DNA from: an uncultured Clostridia bacterium
Lineage (GTDB): Bacteria; Bacillota; Clostridia; Christensenellales; CAAEEZ01
Assembly: GCA_934365195.1 (NCBI GenBank)
Contig: CAKRNA010000007.1
Span: forward strand, 1 to 64,000
Direction: 5' to 3'
Length of the DNA: 64,000 nucleotides
Shown here: positions 43,645-52,305 of the stretch, one piece after another
Layout: every line of letters begins with the position of its first letter
Position numbering within the stretch: the first letter of the stretch is position 1
Notes under the pieces: generated by a model
The model's database searches: none
Told to the model about the DNA's origin: nothing
Seen by the model: the letters and a program-made list of their open reading frames with translations, nothing else
Program-made: the position numbers and the translations under genes

Positions 43645-44310
43645 ATGGATTTTAAGGTAATCGAAGTTAAAGAAAGCGTTTTTAAAAACAACGAAAAACG
43701 TGCAGACGCTCTTCGCTCGGATTTAAAAACCCAAAAAACTTTTTTGCTTAACCTAATGTCCTCCCCCGGCTCCGGAAAGACCACCACTTTAATGAGGACT
43801 ATTAGCGCTTTAAAAGACGAAATGTCTATCGGCGTAATGGAGGCTGATATCGACTCGGACGTAGACGCTAAAACCATTCAATCAAGCGGCGCTAAGGTTA
43901 TCCAACTGCACACCGGCGGAATGTGTCACTTAGACGCAGATATGACCAGACAAGGCGTGGAGGCTCTTGGCATTGAAGGAATTGATTTTGCTATCCTTGA
44001 GAATATAGGCAACCTAGTTTGCCCTGCGGAGTTTGACACGGGCGCATCTAAAAACGCTATGATTCTTAGCGTACCTGAGGGCGACGACAAACCGCTTAAA
44101 TATCCGCTTATGTTCTCGATTTGCGACGCACTTATTATCAACAAAATAGACGTAATGCCGTACTTTGATTTCAGCATCGAAAAGTGTACGGAAAGGGTGA
44201 AGAAATTAAACCCTAATATTGAAATCTTCCCTATCAGCGCAAAAACAGGCGAAGGCGTAGAGGCTTGGGCTGACTGGATAAGAAAACAAGTATCGGAATG
44301 GAAAAAATAA
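43645..44310 (+). CDS. hypB: HypB, GTPase for nickel insertion
   Basis: The 221-residue protein is HypB. Walker A is SSPGSGKTTT (about 39-48), EADIDSD and GGMCHLDA carry the metal-binding Cys and His at the dimer interface, ILENIGNLVCPAEFD follows, and INKIDV is the base-specificity motif. The N-terminal CxxCGC nickel site of E. coli HypB and the His-rich stretch are absent. HypB with HypA delivers nickel to NiFe hydrogenase (or to urease in some species). It is first in an operon with the oxidoreductase and hypA. No hydrogenase structural gene occurs in the window. Confidence 0.95.
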   Translation: MDFKVIEVKESVFKNNEKRADALRSDLKTQKTFLLNLMSSPGSGKTTTLMRTISALKDEMSIGVMEADIDSDVDAKTIQSSGAKVIQLHTGGMCHLDADMTRQGVEALGIEGIDFAILENIGNLVCPAEFDTGASKNAMILSVPEGDDKPLKYPLMFSICDALIINKIDVMPYFDFSIEKCTERVKKLNPNIEIFPISAKTGEGVEAWADWIRKQVSEWKK

Positions 44311-44329
44311 ACATAGAGAGGTTATATTT

Positions 44330-47017
44330 ATGGCAGAACTAAGGAAAAAAATTGTAAAACTTGCCAAAATGATAGGCGGTTTACCGGGTATGGTAAACAA
44401 AATCGACGAGAACGCACCCGAATACTATGCGTTAGAGGGCTCTGTTACCGACGAAATGGCCGATATGGCTCTTCTTATGGGACTTAGAAAAGAAAGAAAC
44501 GTAGAAGAGATGGCAAAAAAATCAGGCAAAAGCGTAGAGGAAACCAAAAGAATCCTAGACCAAATGGCTTGGGTAGGTCTTTGTAAGGTTTACACCAACG
44601 AGGAGAAAGGCATCGACGAATACCTAATCCAAATCTTTGCTCCCGGCATCTTGGAAATGATGGTTAACAACACCGAAAACGTGGAAAAGCACCCTGAAAT
44701 AGGTAAGGCTTTCGAGCAATACACCCTAACCCGTGTTAAAATGCTTGCCGCTAACTTACCACTAGGTTCTAGTATGATGAGGGTTGTTCCTATCGAAACG
44801 GCTATTGCCGACGACCCTAGCGCTAGCCCTTACGAGAAAATATCTTACTACCTAAACAAATACGACACTTTCTCTGTATCTCCATGCTCTTGCCGTCGTT
44901 CACGTAGAATTATCGGCGAAGGCTGTGGCCACTTAGAGGACGATATGTGCGTTCAAATGGGTAGCGGCGCCGAGTACTATATCAGAACCGGTAGAGCAAG
45001 GCAAATCACTCGTGAAGAGGCTGCTGCTATCTTTAAGAAAGCAGAGGAAAACGGTCTAATGCACCAAATGCCAAACATTGAAGGTCTTGGCGAATCTGCC
45101 GCTATTTGTAACTGCTGTTCTTGTTCTTGCTTTGCAATGAGAATCGGTACTTACTATGGCGCTTTTGACGCTATCCGTTCTAACTACGTTTCAGAGGTTA
45201 AAACCGAGAACTGCGTTGCTTGTGGACAATGCGTAGAAAACTGCCCTACCAACGCACTACAACTTGGTCAAAAACTTTGCACCAAAACTCCGCTTCCTGA
45301 CGACCGTGACTATGCTAAACTATCCGATCACGCTTGGGGCGAGGATAAATGGAATAAAGAATACAGAACCAACAGAAAAGACGAAGTTTCCACCGGTACT
45401 GCTCCTTGTAAGGCTCAATGCCCTGCTCATATTGCAGTACAAGGTTATATCAAACTTGCCGCTCAAGGTAGATACACCGAGGCGTTAGAGTTAATCAAAA
45501 AGGAAAATCCGCTTCCTGCAGTTTGCGGAAGAATTTGCCCTCACAAGTGCGAAGACGCTTGTACCCGTGGCACTATCGATAAGCCTATCGCAATCGACGA
45601 AATCAAGAAGTTTATTGCCGATAAAGATATGGACAGCGCTACTAGATTTATCCCTAAAAAGCGTCACGATTACAGCATGAAGAAAATTGCTATCGTAGGT
45701 TCAGGCCCTGCAGGATTATCTTGCGCTTACTACCTAGCACTAGACGGCTACACCATTACCGTATTTGAAAAGGAAGAAAAACTTGGCGGTATGCTTACCC
45801 TTGGTATTCCTTCATTCAGGCTTGAAAAGGACGTGTTAAATGCAGAAATCGACATCTTGCGTGAGATGGGCGTAGAGTTTAGAACCGGCGTTGAAGTTGG
45901 TAAGGACGTAACCATTCCTGAACTAAGAAAACAAGGTTACAACGGTTTCTACCTTGCAATCGGTGCTTCTAGCGGAAGAAAACTTGGTCTTGAAGGCGAG
46001 GATAACGAGTGCGTAATCGCCGGCGTAGACTTCTTGCGTGACGTGGCTCTTGACAAAGAAGTAAGCCTATCCGGTAACGTAGTAGTTATCGGTGGCGGTA
46101 ACGTTGCTATCGACGTAGCAAGAACCGCTGTAAGAAAGGGCGCAAGCACGGTTAATATGTATTGTTTGGAAAAGAGAGAGGAAATGCCTGCTCTTGACGA
46201 GGAAATCGAAGAGGCTGAAAGCGAGGAAATCAAAATCAACAATTCTTACGGTCCAAAACGTATCGTAGTTGAAAACGGCAAAGTTACCGGCGTTGAGTTC
46301 AAGAAATGCGTATCGGTATTCGATGCAGAGGGTAAATTCAGCCCTGTTTACGACGAGAACGACACCATCGTTGTTCCTGCCGACTACGTACTACTTTCTG
46401 TAGGTCAATCTATCGTATGGGGCAACCTACTAGACGGAACTAACGTTAAATTAAACAAAAACAACACAGCCGTTGCAGACGAATTTACCTATGCAACAGG
46501 AGAAAGAGATATCTTTGTCGGAGGCGACTGCTTCACCGGTCCTAAGTTTGCTATCCACGCAATCGCCGCAGGTAAACAAGGCGCAATCTCTCTTCACAGA
46601 ACGGTTTGGGAAGGACAAAGCCTTATCTTTGGTCGTGACAGACGTGAGTACCACTCTCTTGACAAGGAAAATCTTGTTATCGAAAACGGTAGTTACGACT
46701 CTACTCCAAGACAAAGACCTCTTCATATCGACAAGAACGAGAAGACCTTTAAGGATACCAGAGCAACCTTTACCGAGGAACAACTTAAAAAAGAGACCGC
46801 TCGTTGCTTAGGCTGTGGTGCGGTTATCGTGGACGAATTTAAGTGCGTTGGTTGTGGTCAATGTACTACGAAATGTAAATTCGATGCAATCCATCTTGCA
46901 AAGAAGTACAATACGTTTGCTCCGGTTTACGAAAAACTACCTATCGCAGTTGCTAAAAACGCTGTAAAGAGGGTTGGTAAAATCGTTACTCGTCCTATTA
47001 AAGAGATTTTCAAATAA
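44330..47017 (+). CDS. FAD-dependent Fe-S oxidoreductase (GltD-like fusion)
   Basis: The 895-residue fusion starts with a helical, HTH-like region (about 40-100) and a Cys-rich part with SPCSCRRSRR (about 180) and ICNCCSCSCFAMR. A ferredoxin motif CVACGQCVENCP follows near 290. The GltD-type Fe-S head has CKAQCPAHI and CGRICPHKCEDACTRG. An FAD domain has IAIVGSGPAGLSCAYYLA near 450 and a NAD(P) site VVVIGGGNVAIDVA near 590. The end carries CLGCGAVI and CVGCGQCTTKC. It should pass electrons between NAD(P)H and ferredoxin-like clusters. It sits 19 nt after hypB and 9 nt before hypA, so its function is probably linked to theirs. The physiological partner is unknown. Confidence 0.9.
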   Translation: MAELRKKIVKLAKMIGGLPGMVNKIDENAPEYYALEGSVTDEMADMALLMGLRKERNVEEMAKKSGKSVEETKRILDQMAWVGLCKVYTNEEKGIDEYLIQIFAPGILEMMVNNTENVEKHPEIGKAFEQYTLTRVKMLAANLPLGSSMMRVVPIETAIADDPSASPYEKISYYLNKYDTFSVSPCSCRRSRRIIGEGCGHLEDDMCVQMGSGAEYYIRTGRARQITREEAAAIFKKAEENGLMHQMPNIEGLGESAAICNCCSCSCFAMRIGTYYGAFDAIRSNYVSEVKTENCVACGQCVENCPTNALQLGQKLCTKTPLPDDRDYAKLSDHAWGEDKWNKEYRTNRKDEVSTGTAPCKAQCPAHIAVQGYIKLAAQGRYTEALELIKKENPLPAVCGRICPHKCEDACTRGTIDKPIAIDEIKKFIADKDMDSATRFIPKKRHDYSMKKIAIVGSGPAGLSCAYYLALDGYTITVFEKEEKLGGMLTLGIPSFRLEKDVLNAEIDILREMGVEFRTGVEVGKDVTIPELRKQGYNGFYLAIGASSGRKLGLEGEDNECVIAGVDFLRDVALDKEVSLSGNVVVIGGGNVAIDVARTAVRKGASTVNMYCLEKREEMPALDEEIEEAESEEIKINNSYGPKRIVVENGKVTGVEFKKCVSVFDAEGKFSPVYDENDTIVVPADYVLLSVGQSIVWGNLLDGTNVKLNKNNTAVADEFTYATGERDIFVGGDCFTGPKFAIHAIAAGKQGAISLHRTVWEGQSLIFGRDRREYHSLDKENLVIENGSYDSTPRQRPLHIDKNEKTFKDTRATFTEEQLKKETARCLGCGAVIVDEFKCVGCGQCTTKCKFDAIHLAKKYNTFAPVYEKLPIAVAKNAVKRVGKIVTRPIKEIFK

Positions 47018-47026
47018 GAGGTATTT

Positions 47027-47371
47027 ATGCACGAACTTAGTATCGTTTTTGAAGTAATAAGAACAGTAGAAGATATTGCAAAAGAGCAAGGGCTTGAAAA
47101 AATTGCCAGCATCACGCTGGCAGTTGGCGAAGGCTCGCTAATCATTCCGCAATATTTGGAAGAATGTTTCCCGGCAGCCATCGACGGCAAGCCTATGTTT
47201 AGCGATACCGAGTTAGTAATAGACGTAATTCCTAGCGAGGCAAAATGCAAACAATGTGGCACGATATTCAACGTAATAAAAACCAAAGGTTTTTGCCCAA
47301 ATTGTAATTCGTTCGACAAGGAAATACTAACGGGAAAAGAATTCTTAATCGAAGAAATATTAGCCTGCTAA
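47027..47371 (+). CDS. hypA: HypA, nickel metallochaperone
   Basis: The 114-residue protein has the invariant N-terminal MHELSI, where His2 binds nickel. The zinc ribbon is CKQCGTIFNVIKTKGFCPNC (about 68-87). It works with HypB in nickel delivery. It is the last gene of the operon, with GAGG before ATG and a strong terminator after. All ligands are intact. Confidence 0.96.
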   Translation: MHELSIVFEVIRTVEDIAKEQGLEKIASITLAVGEGSLIIPQYLEECFPAAIDGKPMFSDTELVIDVIPSEAKCKQCGTIFNVIKTKGFCPNCNSFDKEILTGKEFLIEEILAC

Positions 47372-47747
47372 TAATTAAGTATCCACCGCTTTTTGCGGTG
47401 GATATTTTTTTATACTTTTAGGTTTTTTTTCTTTTTCTATTCCATTTTTCTTTTATTGTTTTTAAAGTTATAACGCTCTTTTTTGCCGCTTATAATGGCT
47501 TAATAAAATTCTTCTATCTTAACGCAACTAATAGCACCCGTTTCTTGCGGATTAAATTTATTATTCACTTTACCTATTTTTTGAACGGTTACGTTAAATA
47601 TCCGTTATTATTATATTATTTGCTACGAGAATAGCGTTTAGGGTTGTCGGCGATATAATAGCAACGTCGTCCTTCTTTCTACCCTTGTTCCCAAGCGAAA
47701 ATCCCTAAAAATTTGCTCCATTTTCTAACGATTCGTTTTCTTACAAA
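47372..47747. other. Intergenic region
   Basis: A 376-nt stretch between the convergent hypA and thioredoxin genes. It contains the hypA terminator at its start; the rest is AT-rich, T-biased on the + strand, and shows no gene or RNA that I can support. Confidence 0.55.
47380..47413 (+). terminator. Terminator of the hyp operon
   Basis: TATCCACCGC (47380-47389) and GCGGTGGATA (47395-47404) form a 10-bp stem around TTTTT, followed by TTTTTTTT. Confidence 0.92.
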
Positions 47748-48065
47748 TTATAATTGTTTTTCAATTATTTTTTCTATATCCGTAGCGCTTCTCAGCCCGA
47801 CAAACGACGTTACGACTTCTCCCCCCTTTATAAACACTACTGTTGGAATACTAGCAATTCTAAATTTTACAGCCAGCGATTCTTCTTCGTCCACGTTCAC
47901 TTTAACAATTTTTATTTTTCCGTCGTACTTTTTCGATATTCCCTCTAATATAGGTCCAAGCGCTTTACACGGCCCGCACCATTGCGCATAAAAATCTAAA
48001 ATTACAAGCCTGTCTGACAACATTACTTCTTCTTGAAAATTATTTTTTCCTACTTCGATTACCAT
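47748..48065 (-). CDS. Thioredoxin (second copy)
   Basis: The 105-residue protein has WCGPC at 29-33, LDFYAQ with the buried Asp, and the cis-Pro motif SIPTVVFIKGG. It diverges from the copy at 37605 in surface residues. It follows the TlpA-like gene by 10 nt, with AAGGAG before its ATG, so it belongs to a CcdA - TlpA-like - thioredoxin unit that could move reducing equivalents through CcdA to the outside. Confidence 0.95.
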   Translation of the reverse strand: MVIEVGKNNFQEEVMLSDRLVILDFYAQWCGPCKALGPILEGISKKYDGKIKIVKVNVDEEESLAVKFRIASIPTVVFIKGGEVVTSFVGLRSATDIEKIIEKQL

Positions 48066-48075
48066 TTTTTTCTCC

Positions 48076-48624
48076 TTATTTAATCATTTGTGTTATATAA
48101 TTTCGCAAAACCGATTCGCTTAATGCTCCTACTCTCTGCTCGCCGATTTTTCCTTCGGCAGTAATAAATACCGTAACGGGAATCGACGACACCGAATATG
48201 CATTTGCCCCGCTATTAGTATTATCAAAATATAGCGGGAACGTGTATCCGTTCCTTTCTACAAATCTTATTATGCTTTGCTTATCCTCTCCCGATAGATT
48301 TACCATTAAAAAATGAACTCTTCCTTCGTATTCCTTTGCAAGTTTGTTAAAATGCGGAAGTTCTGATCTACAAGGTCCGCATCACGACGCCCAGAAATTA
48401 ATTACGATAGGTTTCCCTATAAAATCCGACAATTTAACCTCGTTTCCGTTTCTGTCGGTTACGGTAAAATTCTTGTAATTACCCTTGTTTTGAATTGACG
48501 GCGTCGACTGGTCTAGCGCACCTCCGTTAACAAGCGCTTTATACCCGAAATATGCGCCGATTATCGCCCCGACAAACACTATCGTCGTTAGTATTGTAAG
48601 TATGCTTTTTTTCTTATTCGTCAT
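48076..48624 (-). pseudogene. TlpA/ResA-like membrane thioredoxin interrupted by in-frame UGA
   Basis: The frame from 48624 gives an N-terminal membrane anchor (about 7-30), a TlpA-type start (FTVTDRNGNEVKLSDFIGKP) and VINFWAS, then UGA as codon 81 (48384-48382). Reading on in the same frame gives CGPCRSELPHFNKLAKEYEG, FLMVNLSGED, and the cis-Pro motif SIPVTVFITAEGK to a normal stop at 48076. The total of 182 codons is right for the family. The UGA is exactly where TGG of WCGPC is expected. UGA is a normal stop elsewhere in the window (cca, gerC, ybaK), so a general reassignment is excluded. Options are nonsense mutation, sequencing error, or recoding; a hairpin begins at the UGA (48352-48382). 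Confidence 0.85.
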
Positions 48625-48633
48625 TTTTACCTC

Positions 48634-49392
48634 CTATTTTATAATCGTTCCCAGTTTATCCATAACGCCTACTGCCATTAAAATACCCATTACTATTAGA
48701 AAAATGCCGACTACTATTTTTATAACGTTAAAGTGGCGTTTTATAAATCCGAATACGTTTTTCATTTTGTCTATCAAAACTGCCGTTATTATAAAAGGGA
48801 TTCCCATTCCTAACGAATAAAATAACAATAGCATTACCCCTTTAAACGCCGTTCCTGAAGTAGAGGCAAGGGCAAGTGCAGAACCCAAAAACGCACCCGT
48901 ACAAGGACCGACGCCCACCGCAAACACCACGCCAAACAAAAATGCCGACCATACACTACTAATTTTGTACGTTTTTTTCAGCCCTTTGAAAAACGGCAAC
49001 TTGAATAACCCCATATAAGAAAGCCCGAAAATAATAACGATAATACCGGCTACGATATTCATCACGTATTTGTATTTACTGATATATCCGCTTAATAATC
49101 CTATTAGACCACCAAAAATAACGTACATAAGGGTAAACCCTAATACGAAAAAAATCGATCGTACTAATACTCGAATTTTTTTCTTTTTTTCTTTCTCTTT
49201 TTCGTCTGTTTCGATTAACTCTTCCCGTTCACTATCAATTTGATTAGGTGCTTCGTCTTCAATTATTACTTTATTTTCCTGCTCTTCGTTTTCGCCCGAG
49301 GCAAAATAAGTTAGATACAACGGTATCATCGGAAGCACGCATGGGGATATAAACGAGGCTAGCCCTTCAAGGAAAGTCAGCAAAAATTCCAT
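48634..49392 (-). CDS. ccdA: CcdA-type thiol-disulfide membrane transporter
   Basis: The 252-residue protein has six membrane helices. The first conserved Cys is in ASFISPCVLPMIPLYLTYFA (about 11-30) and the second in VGVGPCTGAFLGSALA, the CcdA/DsbD-beta signature pair. An acidic and basic linker (about 37-73) with many Glu and Lys separates helices 1 and 2. CcdA passes electrons from cytosolic thioredoxin to extracytoplasmic partners such as ResA or TlpA. It lies 9 nt upstream of the TlpA-like gene. Upstream is a TATAAT without a -35 and a GAGAG/CTCTC inverted repeat. Confidence 0.92.
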   Translation of the reverse strand: MEFLLTFLEGLASFISPCVLPMIPLYLTYFASGENEEQENKVIIEDEAPNQIDSEREELIETDEKEKEKKKKIRVLVRSIFFVLGFTLMYVIFGGLIGLLSGYISKYKYVMNIVAGIIVIIFGLSYMGLFKLPFFKGLKKTYKISSVWSAFLFGVVFAVGVGPCTGAFLGSALALASTSGTAFKGVMLLLFYSLGMGIPFIITAVLIDKMKNVFGFIKRHFNVIKIVVGIFLIVMGILMAVGVMDKLGTIIK

Positions 49393-49418
49393 AAACGTTT
49401 TCGTTCCTTTTTTTGTTT

Positions 49419-49460
49419 ATTATAACCTTTTGAATTTAATTAAAAAAGAGAGTTACTCTC
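49419..49460 (-). promoter_or_regulatory. ccdA promoter with inverted repeat at -42
   Basis: Minus strand TATAAT at 49424-49419, with only a T-tract where the -35 should be. The palindrome GAGAG-TTA-CTCTC at 49448-49460 is centred on 49454, 42 bases upstream of the predicted start (about 49412). This is the usual place for a class II Crp/Fnr activator site. Confidence 0.5.
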
Positions 49461-49465
49461 ATAAC

Positions 49466-49496
49466 GAAAAAGCCGAACGTTTTCCGTTCGACTTTA
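49466..49496 (-). terminator. Terminator of crp/fnr-like gene
   Basis: Minus strand AAGTCGAACG-GAAAA-CGTTCGGCTT (10 bp with one G-U pair) followed by TTTCG. It is about 105 nt after the stop. Confidence 0.75.
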
Positions 49497-49602
49497 TGAT
49501 TTTATAATTGTCTATTTTTTATTATTTAAAGCCCGTTAATAACTTAACGCCGCTTTCCCACGCACGAAATCTATTTTCAATATAATTGATAATAGCCGCC
49601 TA

Positions 49603-50313
49603 TTACATTAAATCTTTCAACTTTTGTACGTCTAAGATTTTTATTTTTCCTCTGCCGTATTCAAGTATCCCGTCTTTTGCAAATTGCCTTATGGTTTTGC
49701 CCGCAACTTCTCGAGCAGAACTCGTCATTTTTGCAATTTCTTCTTGCGTAATGCTAAACTCAATTTCCCCTGTATAAACGTATCTTTCCACCAAAAATGC
49801 CGCCATTCTTCTTTCATATCGGGTAAAAAGCAAGCCGTTCAAAGTGGTCATACAAAGTGAAAATCGGTCGGCGAGCATTTCAAAAATCACGCACCTAACC
49901 TCTACGTTTGCATCCATTATCTTTTTTACGGCGCACGATTTAACTACAAGCATCACGCTGTCCGTTTCTACAACAAACTTTGCTTCAAAAGTTATATGCT
50001 CCATAACGCAGGCAGCCGACAACAACCCTATTTCGTTTGTGCGTAACTCAAACAACGTAACCTCTCTAAAATTCTCGTCGTCGATTATTGCCCTTACTTC
50101 GCCTTCCAAAATCAAAAACGGACCTATGCAATGGTCTACTAATCCGGTAATTACTTCTCCTTTTTTGTACGACACAATCTCCGAATTATTAACAACCATA
50201 TCCTTTTGTTCATCGGTTAAAAATTTATAAAACGGCAATTTTTCTATCGCCGTTGTTTTGTCTATTTTTTGTAATTCTTTATTCACCTTTGGGTTTTCGG
50301 TTGCCATACGCAA
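49603..50313 (-). CDS. Crp/Fnr family transcriptional regulator
   Basis: The 236-residue protein has an N-terminal cyclic-nucleotide-binding-like barrel (about 30-140; GPFLILEGEVRAIIDDENFREVTLFELRTNEIGLLSA) and a C-terminal winged HTH (ITQEEIAKMTSSAREVAGKTIRQFAKDGIL). Several Cys (CIGP, AACVME, SCAV, VRCV, LCMTT) are scattered but do not form the N-terminal Fnr cluster. It may sense redox or a small molecule. The TTG at 50313 has AGGGAG 8 nt upstream; ATG 50307 is the alternative. It lies immediately upstream of the ccdA unit and could control it. Confidence 0.9.
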   Translation of the reverse strand: MRMATENPKVNKELQKIDKTTAIEKLPFYKFLTDEQKDMVVNNSEIVSYKKGEVITGLVDHCIGPFLILEGEVRAIIDDENFREVTLFELRTNEIGLLSAACVMEHITFEAKFVVETDSVMLVVKSCAVKKIMDANVEVRCVIFEMLADRFSLCMTTLNGLLFTRYERRMAAFLVERYVYTGEIEFSITQEEIAKMTSSAREVAGKTIRQFAKDGILEYGRGKIKILDVQKLKDLM

Positions 50314-50325
50314 TTTTAACTCTCC

Positions 50326-51174
50326 CTATTCGGTCGTATTTTTGACCTCTTCGCTAGGCGTTATTTTTTCACCTTCGTCTATTTCACAATCACAATCAGA
50401 TTGCAATACTTTTTCGTCGTTTATACTATCGCTGTTTATACTATCGCTTTCCGAAAAACTTTCCGTCGCAGTTTGCCCGCTAACGTCAGATTTCGTTTCG
50501 GCTTTATCGGTTATCTCGCATTGCGCACTTTCGCTTAGCGTAGCATTCTCTTCCGCCTTTTCCTGCTTTCTTTTTTTGTACAGTTTGTAGAACAAAACCG
50601 CAAACACGATAGGCACGAAAATCAAGAAAATTATGGTGATGATTATCGCATTATCGCCAAGCAGCAAACTCATAGCAAGGATAAGCCCGCCTGCCGTAAG
50701 GTTGCCTAGCACAATCACAAAAAACGATATGAACGGATTTAAGTTCAAAAATACCGCAACTGCCGAGCCCGTCCAAAAGCCCGTTAATGGTAGCGGCGCT
50801 GCAACGAATACGTATAACGCAAGATATTTTAGTATTGCGTTTTTGCGGTTTTGGACAATTTTGCCCTCCTCCACTTTTTTGGCTTTATCGTAAAAATAGC
50901 CGTCTAACGCCTTACCGAACTTGCCAAAAATTTTGCTTTTGCACATCCAGTAGATAACTTTTTTAAGCAAAAACAAAATAATAGGCACTACTACCATGCC
51001 CGATAATATTGCGTACCCGAAACTTTCCGCCGGCGTTAAGCCTAGGTTTAGCCCTATAGGAATGCCGCCCCTAACCTCCACAATCGGTAGCATCGATATG
51101 AAAAACACCACTAATTCGTTGCTGTTTAACGCACTAGCAAACGACTGCGTTATATTTTGAATTATTCCCTGCAT
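50326..51174 (-). CDS. Small multidrug export-type membrane protein (COG2426)
   Basis: The 282-residue protein has the COG2426 core in residues 1-205: FFISMLPIVEVRGGIPIGLNLGL (about 25-47), then YFYDKAKKVEEGK, APLPLTGFWTGSAVAVFL and SFFVIVLGNLTAGG. Four or five helices are likely. The C-terminal 75 residues are an acidic Ser-rich tail containing the repeated unit SINSDSIND. The substrate is not known despite the family name. AGAGG precedes the ATG. The Crp/Fnr gene starts 12 nt downstream and may be co-transcribed. Confidence 0.85.
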   Translation of the reverse strand: MQGIIQNITQSFASALNSNELVVFFISMLPIVEVRGGIPIGLNLGLTPAESFGYAILSGMVVVPIILFLLKKVIYWMCKSKIFGKFGKALDGYFYDKAKKVEEGKIVQNRKNAILKYLALYVFVAAPLPLTGFWTGSAVAVFLNLNPFISFFVIVLGNLTAGGLILAMSLLLGDNAIIITIIFLIFVPIVFAVLFYKLYKKRKQEKAEENATLSESAQCEITDKAETKSDVSGQTATESFSESDSINSDSINDEKVLQSDCDCEIDEGEKITPSEEVKNTTE

Positions 51175-51244
51175 AAATCCTCTTTATATCACTATCTCTA
51201 ACTATATTATAAACAATAGCAAGTAAAGTAGTCAAGAAAATTCA

Positions 51245-52243
51245 TTATAGGTAAGCGTCGGTGTTGGCTTTGATAAATTCTAAGTACTCTTCTTTCACGT
51301 TGCTTGGGAAGTGAATGGTGATTTTCCCGCCAAACGTAGTCAGCCACGAAAAGAAAGTAGGGCCAACCACAACGTCGCTTCTTACGAAGAAATATTTGTC
51401 GTCAAGGCTGGTAACCACCTTGTTTTTGCCAAACTGGTCGTTAATTACGTCCACCATAGCAGGCGTATTTTCCACTTTTAACTCCACGGCGATTTTACTG
51501 CCGCTCGTGTTGTACATTGCAAACAGCCCGTTTGTGTATTTTACAACGTTTTCCTTGTTTTCGCACTCCAAGAAACTCTTGTCGCTGACCAGCACGCTAA
51601 CCTCGTCCATTCTGTCCACACGGTAATTTGTTAGCGATGCGTGTTTATCGTCGTAGCAAATCAAGTAGTAGTTATTGTCCGAAATAGTTAGTTTTACGGG
51701 GTTAATCTCGTAAAGTGCACCGTCCTTTCTGTAAGTTTTTTTGCCGTCTAGGTCGGTATTAAAGTACTTAAACGCAATCTTTTTACCTTGGTTTATGGCG
51801 TTTTCAATAGCGTCTATCGAATAGTATATCTTCTCGTTGTTCTTTTTTAGGCTGTTTTGGTACAGCACGTTTTCGGTAAGCACCTTGCCCTTGAAAGTCC
51901 CCGCAAGTTTTGAAATTTTGTCTATCAAAACCTTGGTTTTCTTCACGGTGATAAAGTTTGCCGATTGCACGGCGTCAATAAGAATTTTCAGTTCAGGCAC
52001 GTCGAAACCACGGTCTATTAGATAGTAGCCGTTTTGCTTTTTCCTCACCTTTTCTATCTCGTAACCGTACTCGCACAAGGTGTCGATATCGTCGTAAAGC
52101 GACTTTCTTGCGCACTCTATACCCTCCTCGTTAAGCCTATCAATAATATCGTTTGTAGTTAGTGGGTGCTCCTCGTCGCTGTACAAGTTCAAAATCTCGT
52201 ACACCTTCATTATTTTTATCTTTTGATTGTTGCCTTTTGCCAT
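51245..52243 (-). CDS. WYL domain transcriptional regulator
   Basis: The 332-residue protein has an N-terminal DeoR-like winged HTH (about 10-65; TTNDIIDRLNEEGIECARKSLYDDIDTLCEYGYEI) followed by a WYL domain around 160-235, with YEINPVKLTISDNNYYLICYDDKHASLTNYRVDRM, and a WCX extension. WYL regulators bind nucleic acid or nucleotide ligands. AAGGTG precedes ATG. It stands alone, so its target is unknown; phage defence operons often carry such genes, but none is visible here. Confidence 0.9.
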   Translation of the reverse strand: MAKGNNQKIKIMKVYEILNLYSDEEHPLTTNDIIDRLNEEGIECARKSLYDDIDTLCEYGYEIEKVRKKQNGYYLIDRGFDVPELKILIDAVQSANFITVKKTKVLIDKISKLAGTFKGKVLTENVLYQNSLKKNNEKIYYSIDAIENAINQGKKIAFKYFNTDLDGKKTYRKDGALYEINPVKLTISDNNYYLICYDDKHASLTNYRVDRMDEVSVLVSDKSFLECENKENVVKYTNGLFAMYNTSGSKIAVELKVENTPAMVDVINDQFGKNKVVTSLDDKYFFVRSDVVVGPTFFSWLTTFGGKITIHFPSNVKEEYLEFIKANTDAYL

Positions 52244-52305
52244 ATTTCACCTTCCTCGACTTATTTTAACACAGTAAAACTCCTAAATCAATACAAAACC
52301 CGCAA

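Noticed and set aside
48382..48384. Genome-wide reassignment of UGA to tryptophan as an explanation for the TlpA-like gene.
   Set aside because: cca, gerC and ybaK all end naturally at TGA, and other genes use TGG for Trp.
51245..52243. The WYL regulator as part of a phage-defence island.
   Set aside because: No nuclease, toxin, methylase or defence gene is adjacent.
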